64,000 bases of DNA from contig NZ_CP023315.3 of NCBI RefSeq assembly GCF_002310375.3, forward strand, positions 2,108,001 through 2,172,000. The letters run 5' to 3'. Numbering within the stretch: the stretch's first letter is position 1; each line of letters starts with the position of its first letter. The notes below the pieces were generated by a model. It saw nothing but the letters and a program-made list of their open reading frames with translations. It searched no databases and had not been told where the DNA came from. The position numbers and the translations under genes are program-made. Source of the DNA: Caulobacter vibrioides (GTDB lineage Bacteria > Pseudomonadota > Alphaproteobacteria > Caulobacterales > Caulobacteraceae). Of the stretch, positions 8,709-20,236 are shown in pieces.

Positions 8709-9149
8709 ATGGTAAAACCGATCCACGTGCTGAGCGGGCCCAACCTCAACCTGTTGGGAACACGCGAGCCCGAGATTTACGGCAAGGACACCCTCGATGA
8801 TGTCCGGACGCGCTGTGAGGCGCGGGCGGCTTCGCGCGGCTTTTCGGTGGTCTTCCGCCAGTCCAACCATGAGGGCGTGCTGATCGATTGGGTGCACGAG
8901 GCGCGCTTGTCCGCCTCGGCGCTGGTCATCAATCCGGCCGGCTATGGCCACACCTCGATCGCGCTTTTGGATGCGCTCAAGACCTTGAGCATTCCCGTGA
9001 TCGAGTGTCACCTGTCCAACCCGGCGGCGAGGGAGGAATTCCGCCGCCACACCTACGTTTCGCTGGCGGCTACGGGGATCGTCTCCGGGTTCGGCGCGGC
9101 GAGTTACGAACTGGCGATCGAGGCCGCCTTCGGCCTGATCCGCGAATAG
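8709..9149 (+). CDS. aroQ: Type II 3-dehydroquinate dehydratase
   Basis: A 146-aa dodecameric enzyme of the shikimate pathway (3-dehydroquinate to 3-dehydroshikimate). It shows the family signatures [12 protein letters not shown] (with the catalytic Arg), [18 protein letters not shown] with the catalytic His, and ECHLSNP. Full length. ATG 8709 has GGAG upstream and a good promoter 30 bases before it. accB follows 60 bases downstream on the same strand, so aroQ-accB-accC may be one transcript. Confidence 0.96.
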   Translation: MVKPIHVLSGPNLNLLGTREPEIYGKDTLDDVRTRCEARAASRGFSVVFRQSNHEGVLIDWVHEARLSASALVINPAGYGHTSIALLDALKTLSIPVIECHLSNPAAREEFRRHTYVSLAATGIVSGFGAASYELAIEAAFGLIRE

Positions 9150-9209
9150 CAACGATAACGCCCGGCGTTTTCCGCCGCCCGGCGCATCAGAAGAACAAGG
9201 TAAGCTTCC

Positions 9210-9719
9210 ATGTCGAACCCCAAGGCCCCCGCCGATCCGGTCGAAGCTCCCGCGATCGACGCCCGTCTGGTCCGCAAGATCGCGGACATCCTGAAGGACA
9301 CGGGCCTGTCCGAGATCGAAGTCGAGCATGCCGGCCTGAAGATCCGCGTCGCGCGTGAACTGACCGCCGCGCCCGTCAATTACGTCCAGGCTGCGGCTCC
9401 GGCCTACGCCCCGGCGCCTGTCGCCGCTCAGGCTCCGGCCGCCGCCCCCGCCCCGGTCGCCGAGGCCGCGCCCGCCCCCGTCCGCGGCGACGCCGTGAAG
9501 TCGCCGATGGTCGGCACCGCCTATCTGTCGCCCCAGCCGGGCGCCGACGCCTTCGTGAAGGTCGGCGACACCGTCGCGGCCGGTCAGACCCTGCTGATCG
9601 TCGAAGCCATGAAGACCATGAACCCGATCGCCGCGCCGAAGGCCGGCAAGATCGTCGAAATCCTGGTTGACGACGCCCAGCCCGTCGAGTTCGGCGAGCC
9701 GCTCGTCGTCATCGAGTAA
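9210..9719 (+). CDS. accB: Biotin carboxyl carrier protein of acetyl-CoA carboxylase
   Basis: A 169-aa carrier that holds the biotin used to carboxylate acetyl-CoA to malonyl-CoA in fatty acid synthesis. The N-terminal dimerisation region is followed by an Ala/Pro-rich flexible linker (about 52-90) and the biotinyl domain, with the attachment motif [10 protein letters not shown] (the Lys carries biotin) and the 'thumb' segment around [10 protein letters not shown]. An AAGG sequence precedes the ATG. accC starts 5 bases after the stop. Confidence 0.96.
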   Translation: MSNPKAPADPVEAPAIDARLVRKIADILKDTGLSEIEVEHAGLKIRVARELTAAPVNYVQAAAPAYAPAPVAAQAPAAAPAPVAEAAPAPVRGDAVKSPMVGTAYLSPQPGADAFVKVGDTVAAGQTLLIVEAMKTMNPIAAPKAGKIVEILVDDAQPVEFGEPLVVIE

Positions 9720-9724
9720 CGCTC

Positions 9725-11071
<1,347 letters not shown>

Positions 11072-11084
11072 GGTCCGGTTTGCG

Positions 11085-11738
11085 ATGGACGACGCCTTCA
11101 CGGTCGACGATCTGATCGCCTGCTATGCGCGTGGCGTCTTTCCGATGGCCGACGCGCGAGAGGACGAGAGCCTCTTTCTGATCGATCCCGAGCGGCGCGG
11201 CGTGCTGCCGCTCGGGAGCTTTCACATTCCCAAGCGCCTGGCCCGTACGGTTCGCAATGGACCCTATGAGGTCCGCGTCGACACCGCCTTCGACGCAGTG
11301 ATCGAGAGCTGCGCCGCCTCGCGGCCCGGACGGCTGGACACCTGGATCAATCATCCGATCCAGCGGCTCTATGGCCAGCTCTACGCCCGTGGGCTCGCCC
11401 ATAGTGTCGAGACCTGGCTGGGGGATGAGCTCGTCGGCGGGCTCTACGGCGTGTCTCTGGGTGGAGCCTTCTTCGGCGAAAGCATGTTCTCGACCGCGCG
11501 GGACGCCAGCAAGGTGGCCCTCGTTCACCTCGTCGCGCGCTTGGTCGCGGGCGGGTACACGCTTTTGGACACTCAGTTTCTCACCGAGCATCTGTCGCAA
11601 TTTGGCGTCACGGAGATCAGCCGCGCGGACTATCGCCGTCGGCTGTCCAAGGCCCTGGCGACGCAGGGTGACTTTTACGGCTTGGCGGGCGCCTCGACGG
11701 GGATCGACTGCTTGCAGGCGATCAACCAGGCGTCATAG
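11085..11738 (+). CDS. aat: Leucyl/phenylalanyl-tRNA-protein transferase
   Basis: A 217-aa N-end-rule enzyme that adds Leu or Phe from aminoacyl-tRNA to proteins beginning with Arg or Lys, marking them for ClpS/ClpAP. It shows [10 protein letters not shown], the [10 protein letters not shown] segment, [25 protein letters not shown] and the DTQFLTEHL motif. Its last 64 bases overlap the 3' end of the convergent DUF2155 gene. It follows accC closely on the same strand. Confidence 0.95.
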   Translation: MDDAFTVDDLIACYARGVFPMADAREDESLFLIDPERRGVLPLGSFHIPKRLARTVRNGPYEVRVDTAFDAVIESCAASRPGRLDTWINHPIQRLYGQLYARGLAHSVETWLGDELVGGLYGVSLGGAFFGESMFSTARDASKVALVHLVARLVAGGYTLLDTQFLTEHLSQFGVTEISRADYRRRLSKALATQGDFYGLAGASTGIDCLQAINQAS

Positions 11739-12346
11739 ACCGGATGCTGCAGCGGGTTCAGGCCCGGCGAGCTCGCATACATCCAGCCCTTGTAGATCTG
11801 CCGTCCCGGCGGGGCGGCGCGCCCCGCTTGAGCCTTAGGCTGGGTGTCCACGACGACATAGGCCGTTGATTCCGGCGCGACCTCGTCGGCGGCCGCCGTT
11901 TCGCAGGCCCGCACCGTGAAGATCAGGGTCTTGTAGCGGATCGGCTGACCAATCGGGACCTCGAACCGCATCGTCTCGGTCGTGACCTTGTCCAGCGCCT
12001 GCAGGATCGCCACGGCGTAGCGCGCGCGCTTGGCGGGCTCGGCCGGCTTGGTCGCAGCCGCAGTCGCAGGCTTGGCCGGGGTCGAGGTTCCCGGCGCGGG
12101 CGACGCCGGCGGGTTCGGGCGCGTTGCGGCGGGCGCGACCTGCACGGGCTGGGCGGGACGGAGTTCTCCGGCCGACGGCGCCGACGCGGGTCTGGCGGCC
12201 GGCGCCACAGGCGCGGGGGTCGCTGCGGGCGCAGCGGCCGGGGCTTGTGCTGGGGGCGTCCCCGCCTGACGCGCGACAGCGATACCCGCCACGGCCAAAC
12301 CGGACAGGGCGCTGACGGCCGCGATCAGGGACGCCCGGCGGGCCAT
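11675..12346 (-). CDS. Exported DUF2155 protein
   Basis: A 223-aa protein of unknown function from a family found in alphaproteobacteria. The start ATG 12346 lies 4 bases after the upstream gene's stop, giving [10 protein letters not shown] and a clear signal peptide. The next 80 or so residues are Ala/Pro-rich and low-complexity. The conserved C-terminal domain (about 115-215) carries [45 protein letters not shown] and two cysteines. The tail overlaps aat by 64 bases in the opposite orientation. It probably acts in the envelope; no reaction can be assigned. Confidence 0.85.
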   Translation of the reverse strand: MARRASLIAAVSALSGLAVAGIAVARQAGTPPAQAPAAAPAATPAPVAPAARPASAPSAGELRPAQPVQVAPAATRPNPPASPAPGTSTPAKPATAAATKPAEPAKRARYAVAILQALDKVTTETMRFEVPIGQPIRYKTLIFTVRACETAAADEVAPESTAYVVVDTQPKAQAGRAAPPGRQIYKGWMYASSPGLNPLQHPVYDAWLIACKQSIPVEAPAKP

Positions 12347-12350
12347 GTCC

Positions 12351-12746
12351 CTATTCCGGCGACCAGGCTTGATAGTCGCTCGTCGCCGCTTGACGTTCAC
12401 CGCCACGAGCCAGCGAACCCTGCGGACGCCAAGCGTGCACGGTGCCGGTCAGGTTAGGAAGCGTGTCCTTCTCCCATTCGCGGCGCTTCAGCGGCTCACG
12501 GGTCGGCGGCTCATCTAGCGTGTAGTGCAGCCAACCGCTCCACTCGGCCGGAACCTTCGAGGCCTCGGCGTAACCGTTGTAGATCACCCAGCGGCGCTTG
12601 CGCTCGTCGTAGCTGTCGCTGTTGTCGCGCGCCTCGAAGTAGCGGTTGCCGTAGTCATCTTGACCCACGAAGACGCCGCGACGGCCGATGTGGAAACGTT
12701 GACCCAAGGTCGCGCCGTTCCACCACGTGAAGATCGCTTTCAGCAC
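12351..12746 (-). CDS. NADH:ubiquinone oxidoreductase accessory subunit, NDUFA12 family
   Basis: About 131 aa, homologous to the mitochondrial complex I 17.2-kDa subunit, which alphaproteobacteria share. Conserved segments are FTWWNGATLG, VGQDDYGNRYFE, RRWVIYNGYAEASKVPAEWSGWLHYT and DEPPT. I chose the GTG at 12746 because AGGTG lies at good spacing and homologues begin just before KAIFTWWNG; a GTG at 12779 would add 11 residues but has no ribosome binding site. It is separated from the DUF2155 gene by 4 bases. This gene lies apart from any nuo operon in the window. Confidence 0.9.
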   Translation of the reverse strand: MLKAIFTWWNGATLGQRFHIGRRGVFVGQDDYGNRYFEARDNSDSYDERKRRWVIYNGYAEASKVPAEWSGWLHYTLDEPPTREPLKRREWEKDTLPNLTGTVHAWRPQGSLARGGERQAATSDYQAWSPE

Positions 12747-13024
12747 TACGTTCGCACCTGAATCTGCAAGGCTTTGCACGGCCGCGATAAGCGCGGCGAA
12801 GCGGGCGGACCATAGCGCCCCGCGCCGCCACCGTCCAGCCGCGCGCCTGTCGCGGCGAACTTCAACATCTTGTGGATTAGCGCCCCTTCACCCGCAACAT
12901 CTATTGAGAGGCGCGGATCAAGGTTCTAGCTTGTGGTGCGACCTTACGCCCTTCCCGGCCGCGTGGAATCACACGTTAGGGATTTGGTAAGCACTCAAGC
13001 TGGCACCCGGACCAGGAAACGCCC

Positions 13025-15748
13025 ATGCGCACCGCCGCCAAAGCCGCAGGTCTAGCTCCCGCGATGGAATGGCGGGACCTGGAAAGGGCTGACGGCATCG
13101 AGGTCGTCTCCGCGCCCGCCTCCTGGTCCGACGCCCGAGTCGAAGCCTGGCTTGACTGGGGTGGCGAGGTCGAACCAAAGGCGCCGCTCGGCGGCGGTCC
13201 CACGCGCTACGCCGGGCGGGTCGCCCAGCTTGGCCTGTCGCATGGTCTGTTTGGCGACAAGGCCGACGCCGACGCGTTCCGCGAGGCGTTGCTGACCACC
13301 ATGCTGTCCGGGATCGCCACGCCGACCGCCGGCCAGGCGGGCCTCCAGCTTTTGCCGGACATCACCGAGTTCGAATTCCAAAGTCAGGCGCGCGGCATTC
13401 TGGTTCGCCGTCGCAGCCGCGATCTGGCCGCCCAGGCGTCCGCGCGACTGAACGCTGCGCTTGAGCACGTCGCCGATGCTGTCCGCCGCTGCCAGGGCGA
13501 CAGCCGAGCCTGCTCGGATGTGCGCAAGAACCCGGCCCTGGCGCGGGCGGCGCGCAAGGCGCGCGAGCTCGGCGCGGACGATCAGACAATCCTCGACGCC
13601 ATCGCCATGGCCGATCAGCCCCGGGCCTCGCTGACCGGCCTGGCGCCCGATCGTGATCCGCCTGTGGTCGCCGCGGCCACCCGGCAGGGCGTGTCCGCCG
13701 GCGACGAAGCTGCAACCTTGGCCGCCCAGGTCGGCTGGGAGACGAGCGCCCTGACGCTGGCGCTGGCGCCGACCGACGCCGAAGCCTTGTCGCGCGGCGT
13801 GGCGATCGGCGCGGCGATTGACGCCAGCGCCTTCCTCGACGCCGACGGGTTCGATATCGAGCGCTTCACCTTCGTCTGCCACCTGTGGGCCACGGCTCTG
13901 GAGCTGGACCGTGGCGAGCGGCCTGCTCGGCTCTCGCTGGCGGGCGTGGGCGACTGCCTGTTGAGCCAGGGCTACAGCCAAACCAGCGTCGAAGGCCGCG
14001 ATGGCGCCGCCGCCTTGTGGGCCCTGGCCGTCGGCGCTGCGCTTTCCGCCAGTGCGGAAGCGGCGACCGCCCTGGGGCAGGACCCCATTTTCGCCCAGGA
14101 CCGCCAAGGCGTCCTGAAGACCTTGGCCGAACGCCGGGTCCGCGCCGCCGCACTGCGCTCGGCGCTGGCGACGGAAGCCGCAGCCGCGCTCGCGACGGCG
14201 CACGCCCTCGCCCGCAAGCACGGTTTGCGCTCGGCCGGCCTGGTCGGCCCCTTCGTCGACGCCGAGGCGACCCTGCGTCTTGGCGGCGCGCCCGTGGGTC
14301 CGGCGGGCGCAATGGCGCCGGTTTCGGTGGCCCAGACGGCCGACGGCTTCCTGCTGCCAACGTTCAGCGCCGCCGCCTTCGAGGCGCTATCCTCCGAGGC
14401 CGTCGACCTTGACGCGGCCCGTCGCCACGCGCTCGGCCATGGATCGCTGGCCGAAAGCCCCGCGATCGACCACGCCATGCTTCAGGCGCGCGGCTTCACC
14501 GCCCACGAGATCGAGAAGGCCGAAAACGCCTTGCGTGAGCATCACGGGATCCGCGCGGCGTTCGCCCCGTCCGTGGTGGGCGCCGGCTTCCTGCGCGACG
14601 TCCTGGGCGCGTCTGCGGAGGACGTCGCCCGTCGCGACTTCGACACCCTGGCCTTCGCCGACTTTTCGGTTGCGGAGATCGCAGCGGCCGAACGCCATGC
14701 CCTGGGCGCGGGCACGCTGGGCGACTGCGAGGCGTTGAACCCCGACCTGCGCGAGGCCTTCCGCTCCGTGGAGAGCGCGTCGTTCCCCGAACGCCTGTCC
14801 ATGCTCGCGGCCGTGGAAAGCTTCGCCTGCCTGCCGACGGCGGTGACGGTGTTGATCCCGCACGATGCGCGTCCGGCCGACGCGGTGCGCGCCCAGGCCG
14901 CGGCGGCCAGGGCCGGTGTTCGCGCCCTGCGCCTGCAGCGCGCGCCGACGCCCGCCGACTTCAAGCTGGACCTGCCCGAAGAGCCTGCGGCCGAAGCGCC
15001 CCGCCCCGCTCCGGCGCGAGAACCGGTGGTGACCGAGCGCGTCGTCGAGCGGATCGTCGAGCGCGACCGCTCGCGCCGTCGCCTCCCCGACCGTCGCAAG
15101 GGCTACATCCAGAAGGCGGCCGTGGGCGGGCACAAGGTCTATCTGCACACCGGCGAGTACGAGGACGGCGAACTGGGTGAGCTGTTCATCGACATGCACA
15201 AGGAAGGCGCGGCCTTCCGGAGCCTGATGAACAATTTCGCCATCGCCGTCTCGCTGGGTCTGCAGCACGGCGTGCCGCTGGACGAGTTCGTCGACGCCTT
15301 CGTCTACACCAAGTTCGAGCCGGCGGGTCCGGTCACGGGCAATGACTCGATCAAGTCCGCGACCTCCATCCTGGACTACATTTTCCGCGAGTTGGGCGTT
15401 TCGTACCTTGGCCGCGACGACCTCGCCAATGGCGACCCCGGCGAGTTCAACGCCGATGGCCTTGGGGCCGGCAAACGCCTCGCCGAGGACGAGCTGCTGG
15501 ACGACGACGCCGATCCGGTCCCCGCCAGCCGCTTCATTTCCAAGGGCTTTTCGCGCGGCGCCACGCCCGACAATCTGGTGTTCGCCAGCTTCGGTCGGCG
15601 TCGGTTGGAAGGCGCTGACCGGCCCGGGGCGGATGGTGAGATGTGCCCAGCGTGCGGGGACCTTTCCCTCGTGCGGCGGGGCGGCTTGACCGTCTGCGAC
15701 ACCTGCGGGGCGCAGTCGGAACGCCCAGGCCCGATGGCGTCCTCTTGA
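13025..15748 (+). CDS. Degenerate class II (B12-type) ribonucleotide reductase paralogue, probable pseudoenzyme
   Basis: A 907-aa protein colinear with NrdJ but shorter (family about 1200 aa) and stripped of catalytic features. NrdJ-like traces run along it: the [18 protein letters not shown] region (about 155-172), [13 protein letters not shown] (276-288), a GYANLG-like loop (about 303-318), [18 protein letters not shown] (465-482), [11 protein letters not shown] (490-500) and the FAD-segment before TLGDCEAL (565-570). The TSCPD-type C-terminal domain (about 694-800) is well preserved, as is the final Cys4 ribbon CPAC/CDTC (874-877, 891-894). Missing are the NPCSE motif, the finger-loop cysteine motif (DDTACNLASLN in NrdJ, replaced by an Ala-rich run about 255-275) and the central barrel cysteines. 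It cannot plausibly reduce ribonucleotides. The frame is intact and codon use matches its neighbours, so it is a maintained gene and not a fresh pseudogene. Confidence 0.85.
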   Translation: MRTAAKAAGLAPAMEWRDLERADGIEVVSAPASWSDARVEAWLDWGGEVEPKAPLGGGPTRYAGRVAQLGLSHGLFGDKADADAFREALLTTMLSGIATPTAGQAGLQLLPDITEFEFQSQARGILVRRRSRDLAAQASARLNAALEHVADAVRRCQGDSRACSDVRKNPALARAARKARELGADDQTILDAIAMADQPRASLTGLAPDRDPPVVAAATRQGVSAGDEAATLAAQVGWETSALTLALAPTDAEALSRGVAIGAAIDASAFLDADGFDIERFTFVCHLWATALELDRGERPARLSLAGVGDCLLSQGYSQTSVEGRDGAAALWALAVGAALSASAEAATALGQDPIFAQDRQGVLKTLAERRVRAAALRSALATEAAAALATAHALARKHGLRSAGLVGPFVDAEATLRLGGAPVGPAGAMAPVSVAQTADGFLLPTFSAAAFEALSSEAVDLDAARRHALGHGSLAESPAIDHAMLQARGFTAHEIEKAENALREHHGIRAAFAPSVVGAGFLRDVLGASAEDVARRDFDTLAFADFSVAEIAAAERHALGAGTLGDCEALNPDLREAFRSVESASFPERLSMLAAVESFACLPTAVTVLIPHDARPADAVRAQAAAARAGVRALRLQRAPTPADFKLDLPEEPAAEAPRPAPAREPVVTERVVERIVERDRSRRRLPDRRKGYIQKAAVGGHKVYLHTGEYEDGELGELFIDMHKEGAAFRSLMNNFAIAVSLGLQHGVPLDEFVDAFVYTKFEPAGPVTGNDSIKSATSILDYIFRELGVSYLGRDDLANGDPGEFNADGLGAGKRLAEDELLDDDADPVPASRFISKGFSRGATPDNLVFASFGRRRLEGADRPGADGEMCPACGDLSLVRRGGLTVCDTCGAQSERPGPMASS

Positions 15749-15819
15749 GCGCGTTTGGTTGGCGTTAAGCTTGCTGGGTCAGGGTGGATCCTGCCTCTTC
15801 GCTCGGAACGTGCGCCAGA

Positions 15820-16320
15820 ATGAAACCGATCGCCCAATTCGCAGCCGCCGCCCTTGGCGTGGCGTTGGTCGCCGCGACGCCCGCGAGCGCCCAGAACGCC
15901 GGCCAGATCGCGGCCGTGCGAAACGGCGCGCACTGCCCGCGTTGCAACCTCTTCCAGGCGGATGTGTCCAACCTGACCTTGAAGGGCAAGAACCTCGCCG
16001 GCGCGCGCCTTCGCCAGGCGGACTTGTCGACCGCCGTCATGAACCGCAGCAGCTTCGCCAGCGGCGACCTTAGGGACGTCAACGCCTATGGCGGGGTCTT
16101 TACGGGGGCCAGTTTCGCGCGCGCGGACCTGACGAACGCCAGCTTCGTCGGCGCCTATCTGCAGGGCGCGAACTTCACGGGCGCAAGGCTCGCGGGCGTC
16201 AACTTCTCGGGCGCCGAAATGGGCCGCGCCGCGGGCCTCAAGCAGAGCCAGTTGAATCAGGCCTGCGGCGACGACTCCACGTTGTTGCCGCGTGGCCTTT
16301 CGATCCCGCGCTGCCGTTAA
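15820..16320 (+). CDS. Exported pentapeptide-repeat protein, copy 1
   Basis: A 166-aa protein. The start at 15820 gives a clean signal peptide (MKPIAQFAAAALGVALVAAT, cleavage after PASAQ). A CPRC motif follows shortly after, then a run of A(D/N)LXX-type pentapeptide repeats that should form a short right-handed quadrilateral beta-helix. It ends in GLKQSQLNQACGDD...LP...PRC. Pentapeptide-repeat folds are used for protein binding; no target can be named. It is paralogous to the next gene, sharing the N-terminal Cys pair and the C-terminal cap. Confidence 0.85.
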   Translation: MKPIAQFAAAALGVALVAATPASAQNAGQIAAVRNGAHCPRCNLFQADVSNLTLKGKNLAGARLRQADLSTAVMNRSSFASGDLRDVNAYGGVFTGASFARADLTNASFVGAYLQGANFTGARLAGVNFSGAEMGRAAGLKQSQLNQACGDDSTLLPRGLSIPRCR

Positions 16321-16414
16321 ATCCCCGTCATTACCGCAATTTAAGTGGTCTCTACCCCTCCGACGGTTCAAACCGTAACTCACACAGTCGCGTATGGACT
16401 GCACGGAGAAGTCG

Positions 16415-17299
16415 ATGTCCCGCTTGGGCGTTTCCATCGCCGCCTTGACGCTGAGCCTGCTGGCGATGACCGGTCAGGCGAGCGCCCGGACCGAAGATAA
16501 GGACGTCGCCAAGCTGACCTCCTTTGGCGGCATGTGCGCCAACTGCGACCTCGCGGGTCGCAAGCTGATGAACGCCAAGTTCACGGGCGCCAACTTCACC
16601 AAGGCCGTTCTGATCGGGGCCGACCTGCGCGGCGCGATCTTCTATGGGTCGCAGTTCAGCTGGGCCGATCTGAGCCGCGCCGATCTGCGCGGCGCCGAGA
16701 TGCGCGGCGCCAACTTCACCCGCGCCAACTTCACCGACGCGCGTATGTCCGGCGTCGAGAGCAGCGGCGCCAACTTCGCTCAGGCGACTCTGGTCCGCGT
16801 GGACCTGTCTTCGGCGGAGCTGCACGCCGCCAACATGGCCGGCGCCAACCTGCAGAAGGCGCGCTTCGCCAACGCCGAACTGATCGCCGCCAATCTGTCG
16901 GGCGCCAACGCCCGCGACGCCGACTTCTCGAACGCCGACATCAACAACGCCAACTTCCAGGGCGCGCGCTTCGACGGGGCCCGTTTCCACAACGCCGACA
17001 TGACCGGCTCGAACCTGCGCGGCGCCATCTTCAACGGCGCGGACTTCCGTAATGCGGACCTGACGATGGTCAATCTCAGCGGCGCGGATCTGTCCAGCGC
17101 CCGGGGCCTTGATCAGGAGCAGTTGGACGACGCCTGCGGCGACAGCGCCACGCGCCTGCCTTCGGGGCTGAATGTCCGCACTTGCAACGGTCTGCGTGGC
17201 GGTCAGCACTTCATGCTGTTACGCGCGGTTCCCAAAGCGCCGCCCGCGCCCGCTGCGCCCCCGGCCCCGCCGAAACCACCCAAGCCTCCGAAACAGTGA
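16415..17299 (+). CDS. Exported pentapeptide-repeat protein, copy 2
   Basis: A 294-aa protein. ATG 16415 is chosen because GGAGAAG precedes it and a signal peptide follows directly (cleavage near GQASA). A CANC motif comes next, then a long tract of A(N/D)(L/F)XX repeats (about 50-230), roughly twice as long as in its neighbour. A cap, GLDQEQLDDACGDSATRLPSGL, is nearly the same as in copy 1. The last 20 or so residues are a Pro/Ala/Lys tail absent from copy 1. A perfect terminator follows. The pair arose by tandem duplication followed by repeat expansion (inference). Confidence 0.87.
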   Translation: MSRLGVSIAALTLSLLAMTGQASARTEDKDVAKLTSFGGMCANCDLAGRKLMNAKFTGANFTKAVLIGADLRGAIFYGSQFSWADLSRADLRGAEMRGANFTRANFTDARMSGVESSGANFAQATLVRVDLSSAELHAANMAGANLQKARFANAELIAANLSGANARDADFSNADINNANFQGARFDGARFHNADMTGSNLRGAIFNGADFRNADLTMVNLSGADLSSARGLDQEQLDDACGDSATRLPSGLNVRTCNGLRGGQHFMLLRAVPKAPPAPAAPPAPPKPPKPPKQ

Positions 17300-17317
17300 G
17301 GCCTCCGTAGTGGAACG

Positions 17318-17353
17318 AAAAAGCCCTCCGATCAGCTGATCGGAGGGCTTTTT
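17318..17353. terminator. Bidirectional terminator, perfect 18-bp palindrome
   Basis: AAAAAGCCCTCCGATCAG (17318-17335) is followed immediately by its exact complement, with A and T runs on both sides. It serves the pentapeptide gene on the plus strand and aspS on the minus strand. Confidence 0.92.
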
Positions 17354-17375
17354 CTTGTTCCGCTTGCGATCAGGC

Positions 17376-19214
17376 TTACACCTTGATGGGCGGCGCGGTC
17401 CGGATGTGCAGTTCCTTCAACTGCTTGTCGAGCACGTTGGCCGGGGCGTTCATCAGGAGGTCCTGGCCCTGCTGGTTCAGCGGGAAGGCGATGACTTCGC
17501 GGATGGCGACCTGGTCGGCCAGCAGCATGACGATACGGTCGATGCCGGGCGCCAGACCACCGTGCGGCGGCGCGCCGTAGCGGAACGCGTTCAGCATGCC
17601 GCCGAACTGCTCCTCGACCACTTCGGGACCATAGCCGGCCGTAGCGAAGGCCTTGAGCATGATCTCGGGCTTGTGGTTCCGGATCGCGCCCGAGCACAGC
17701 TCGTAGCCGTTGCACACGATGTCGTACTGGTAGGCGCGGATGGTCAGAGGATCCTGGGTCTCCAGGGCCTCCAGACCGCCTTGCGGCATCGAGAACGGAT
17801 TGTGCGAGAAGTCGACCTTCTTCTCTTCCTCGTTCCACTCGAACATCGGGAAGTCGACGATCCAGCAGAACTTGAACTGGTTTTCGTCGACCAGCTTCAG
17901 CTCCGTGCCGACGCGGGTGCGCGCCAGGCCGGCGAATTTGGCGAACACGGCAGGATCGCCGGCCACGAAGAACGCGGCGTCGCCGGCGCCCAGGCCCAGC
18001 GACTCCATCAGGGCTTGCGCCGGCTCGCCCAGGTTCTTGGCGATCGGGCCACCCCATGAACCTTGGTCTTCCGACCAGAACACGTAGCCCAGGCCTGGCT
18101 GGCCTTCGCCCTGGGCCCAGCTGTTCATGCGATCGCAGAAAGCGCGGCTGCCGCCGGTCGGCGCGGGGATGGCCCACACCTGGTTCTTGGCGTCGGCGCC
18201 CAGGATCTTGGCGAACAGGCCAAAGCCGCCGTCACGGAAGTGCTCCGAGACGTTGGCCATCTTGATCGGGTTGCGCAGGTCCGGCTTGTCGCTGCCGTAC
18301 CAGGCCATCGACTGGGCGTAGGTCAGGCGCTCGAAGCCCTTGTGTTCGAACGATTGGCCAAAGTCGTTGGTGAAGGTATGCGTGCCGCTGATCGGCGACA
18401 CCGGCTTGCCGTTGCTGAACTCCTCGAACACGCCATGCATGACGGGCTCGATGGCCGCGAAGACGTCTTCCTGGGTGACGAAGCTCATCTCGACGTCGAG
18501 CTGGTAGAACTCCAGGCTACGGTCGGCGCGCAGGTCTTCGTCGCGGAAGCATGGCGCGATCTGGAAGTAGCGGTCGAAGCCCGAGACCATCAGCAGTTGC
18601 TTGAACTGCTGGGGCGCCTGCGGCAGCGCGTAGAACTTTTCGGGGTGCAGACGCGAGGGCACCAGGAAGTCGCGCGCGCCTTCCGGCGAGCTGGCGGTCA
18701 GGATCGGCGTCTGGAACTCGTTGAAGCCCTGCGCGAACATGCGGTTGCGGATCGACTGGATCACGCGCGAGCGCAGGACGATGTTCTTGTGCAGCGTCTC
18801 GCGACGCAGGTCGAGATAACGGTGCTTAAGGCGGATCTCTTCGGGATAGTCGGGCTCGCCGAAGACGGGCAGCGGCAGCTCAGCGGCCTCGGACAGCACC
18901 TCGACGGCCGAGACGCGGATCTCGATCTCGCCGGTCGGCAGGTTCGGGTTCACGACGCTGGCGTCACGGGCGATGACTTCGCCGTCCACGCGGATCACGC
19001 TCTCGGCGCGCAGGCGCTCGACAACGTTGAAACCCGGGGTTTCGGGGTGCAGCACCAGCTGGGTCAGACCATAGTGGTCGCGCAGGTCGATGAAGACCAG
19101 ACCGCCGTGGTCGCGCTTGCGGTGGATCCAGCCCGACAGACGCACGGCCGAGCCGGTGTCGGAAGCGCGCAGGGCGCCGCAGTTGTGGGTGCGATAGGCG
19201 TGCATGGCGGTCAT
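17376..19214 (-). CDS. aspS: Aspartyl-tRNA synthetase
   Basis: A class II aminoacyl-tRNA synthetase of the bacterial type (612 aa). It has an N-terminal anticodon-binding OB fold beginning [10 protein letters not shown], motif 2 ([23 protein letters not shown], of which FRDED is diagnostic), the bacterial GAD insertion domain in the middle (about 300-420), and motif 3 [13 protein letters not shown] near the end. Translation may start at the ATG at 19205 (MHAYRT), three codons later. It is downstream of tpiA on the same strand, separated by 121 bases with a hairpin. Confidence 0.97.
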   Translation of the reverse strand: MTAMHAYRTHNCGALRASDTGSAVRLSGWIHRKRDHGGLVFIDLRDHYGLTQLVLHPETPGFNVVERLRAESVIRVDGEVIARDASVVNPNLPTGEIEIRVSAVEVLSEAAELPLPVFGEPDYPEEIRLKHRYLDLRRETLHKNIVLRSRVIQSIRNRMFAQGFNEFQTPILTASSPEGARDFLVPSRLHPEKFYALPQAPQQFKQLLMVSGFDRYFQIAPCFRDEDLRADRSLEFYQLDVEMSFVTQEDVFAAIEPVMHGVFEEFSNGKPVSPISGTHTFTNDFGQSFEHKGFERLTYAQSMAWYGSDKPDLRNPIKMANVSEHFRDGGFGLFAKILGADAKNQVWAIPAPTGGSRAFCDRMNSWAQGEGQPGLGYVFWSEDQGSWGGPIAKNLGEPAQALMESLGLGAGDAAFFVAGDPAVFAKFAGLARTRVGTELKLVDENQFKFCWIVDFPMFEWNEEEKKVDFSHNPFSMPQGGLEALETQDPLTIRAYQYDIVCNGYELCSGAIRNHKPEIMLKAFATAGYGPEVVEEQFGGMLNAFRYGAPPHGGLAPGIDRIVMLLADQVAIREVIAFPLNQQGQDLLMNAPANVLDKQLKELHIRTAPPIKV

Positions 19215-19287
19215 GAAAGTCTTGAATACGCGGTGATTTGCAAGGCGCGGTAAGGCGCACGTGGGCGCCGCGATGTCAAGGATTCTG

Positions 19288-19317
19288 GGACAGACCGTGC
19301 GCGGGCACGGCCTGTCC
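19288..19317 (-). terminator. Hairpin between tpiA and aspS
   Basis: GGACAG-CCGTG and CACGG-CTGTCC pair with one mismatch around a GC loop. There is no T-run, so it is either a weak terminator for tpiA or a processing structure. Confidence 0.45.
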
Positions 19318-19335
19318 TTGGAAGGTTCTTGAGGT

Positions 19336-20097
19336 CTAGGCGGCCCGGATGATGGCCAGGAAGTCCGTCGCCTTCAGCGAAGCGCCCCCCACCAGGGCGC
19401 CGCCGACTTCCGCAGCCGCGAGAATCTCGCCCGCGTTTTCGGGCTTTACGGAGCCGCCGTAGAGGATGGGGACGACCTTGCCCTGCTCCCCGAAGATCGC
19501 TGCGAGCTCGGCGCGGATCGCAGCGTGCATTTCCACGATGTTGTCCACTGACGCCGTGCGGCCCGTTCCGATCGCCCACAGCGGCTCATAGGCGAGGTTG
19601 AAGGGCTTGCCGGCCAGCGATGCCGGGAGCGACTCGCGCACCTGGGCGACAACGAAGGCCACCGCGTCGCCCGCCTCGCGCGTTTCCAGGGTCTCGCCGA
19701 CGCAGACGATGGGCTCCAGGCCCGCCGCCGCCGCCGCTTCAGCCTTGCCGGCCACCTGAGCGGAGGTTTCGCCGTGGTCGGTGCGCCGCTCGGAATGGCC
19801 GCAGATCACCAGAGATCCGCCGGCGTCCAGAATCATCTCGGCGGAGATGTCCCCGGTGTGCGCGCCGCTGGACTTGCCGTGGCAGTCCTGCGCGCCGGTG
19901 GCGACGGGAGAGCCCCGCACCGCTTCGCTCAAGCGCGACAGCAGGGTGGAGGGCGGGAAGATCGCCACGCGGGCGGTCGAGGCCTGGCTCTCAAGGGCGG
20001 CCGCGACGGCGCGGGCCTCGTCGAGGGCGGCGGAAAGGCCGTTCATCTTCCAGTTTCCGGCGATCAAGGGCCGGGACGTTGTGCTCGAAAGGGTCAT
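19336..20097 (-). CDS. tpiA: Triose-phosphate isomerase
   Basis: A 253-aa glycolytic TIM-barrel enzyme that interconverts dihydroxyacetone phosphate and glyceraldehyde 3-phosphate. It shows IAGNWKMNG (catalytic Lys), GHSERR (electrophilic His), [11 protein letters not shown] (catalytic Glu) and the phosphate-binding [10 protein letters not shown]. Full length. It is divergent from ppiD. Confidence 0.97.
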   Translation of the reverse strand: MTLSSTTSRPLIAGNWKMNGLSAALDEARAVAAALESQASTARVAIFPPSTLLSRLSEAVRGSPVATGAQDCHGKSSGAHTGDISAEMILDAGGSLVICGHSERRTDHGETSAQVAGKAEAAAAAGLEPIVCVGETLETREAGDAVAFVVAQVRESLPASLAGKPFNLAYEPLWAIGTGRTASVDNIVEMHAAIRAELAAIFGEQGKVVPILYGGSVKPENAGEILAAAEVGGALVGGASLKATDFLAIIRAA

Positions 20098-20146
20098 GAG
20101 CGCCTTCTTGAGGTCACGCTCCCTTGGGAAGTCAAGTCCACGCCGC

Positions 20147-20176
20147 TTGCCCCCTCGCCTTCGGCTCTACTATACC
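20147..20176 (+). promoter_or_regulatory. Possible promoter for ppiD-trpE
   Basis: TTGCCCC (20147-20153) and ACTATACC (20169-20176) approximate the Caulobacter housekeeping consensus, with a rather long 15-base spacer, 60 bases upstream of the ppiD start. Confidence 0.4.
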
Positions 20177-20236
20177 CGCTGCTCTCGACCGCCGCGTCCC
20201 TGTGCGCAGCGGTCCGTCTGGAAGGTTTTCGCGCTC

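Noticed and set aside
12780-13024. Possible cobalamin riboswitch or NrdR box before the NrdJ-like gene
   Set aside because: I looked for the B12-box and NrdR palindromes and saw no convincing match. The stretch has no clear structure.
13025-15748. Reading this gene as a functional vitamin B12-dependent ribonucleotide reductase
   Set aside because: The catalytic cysteine motifs are absent, and the length is about 300 residues short of NrdJ.
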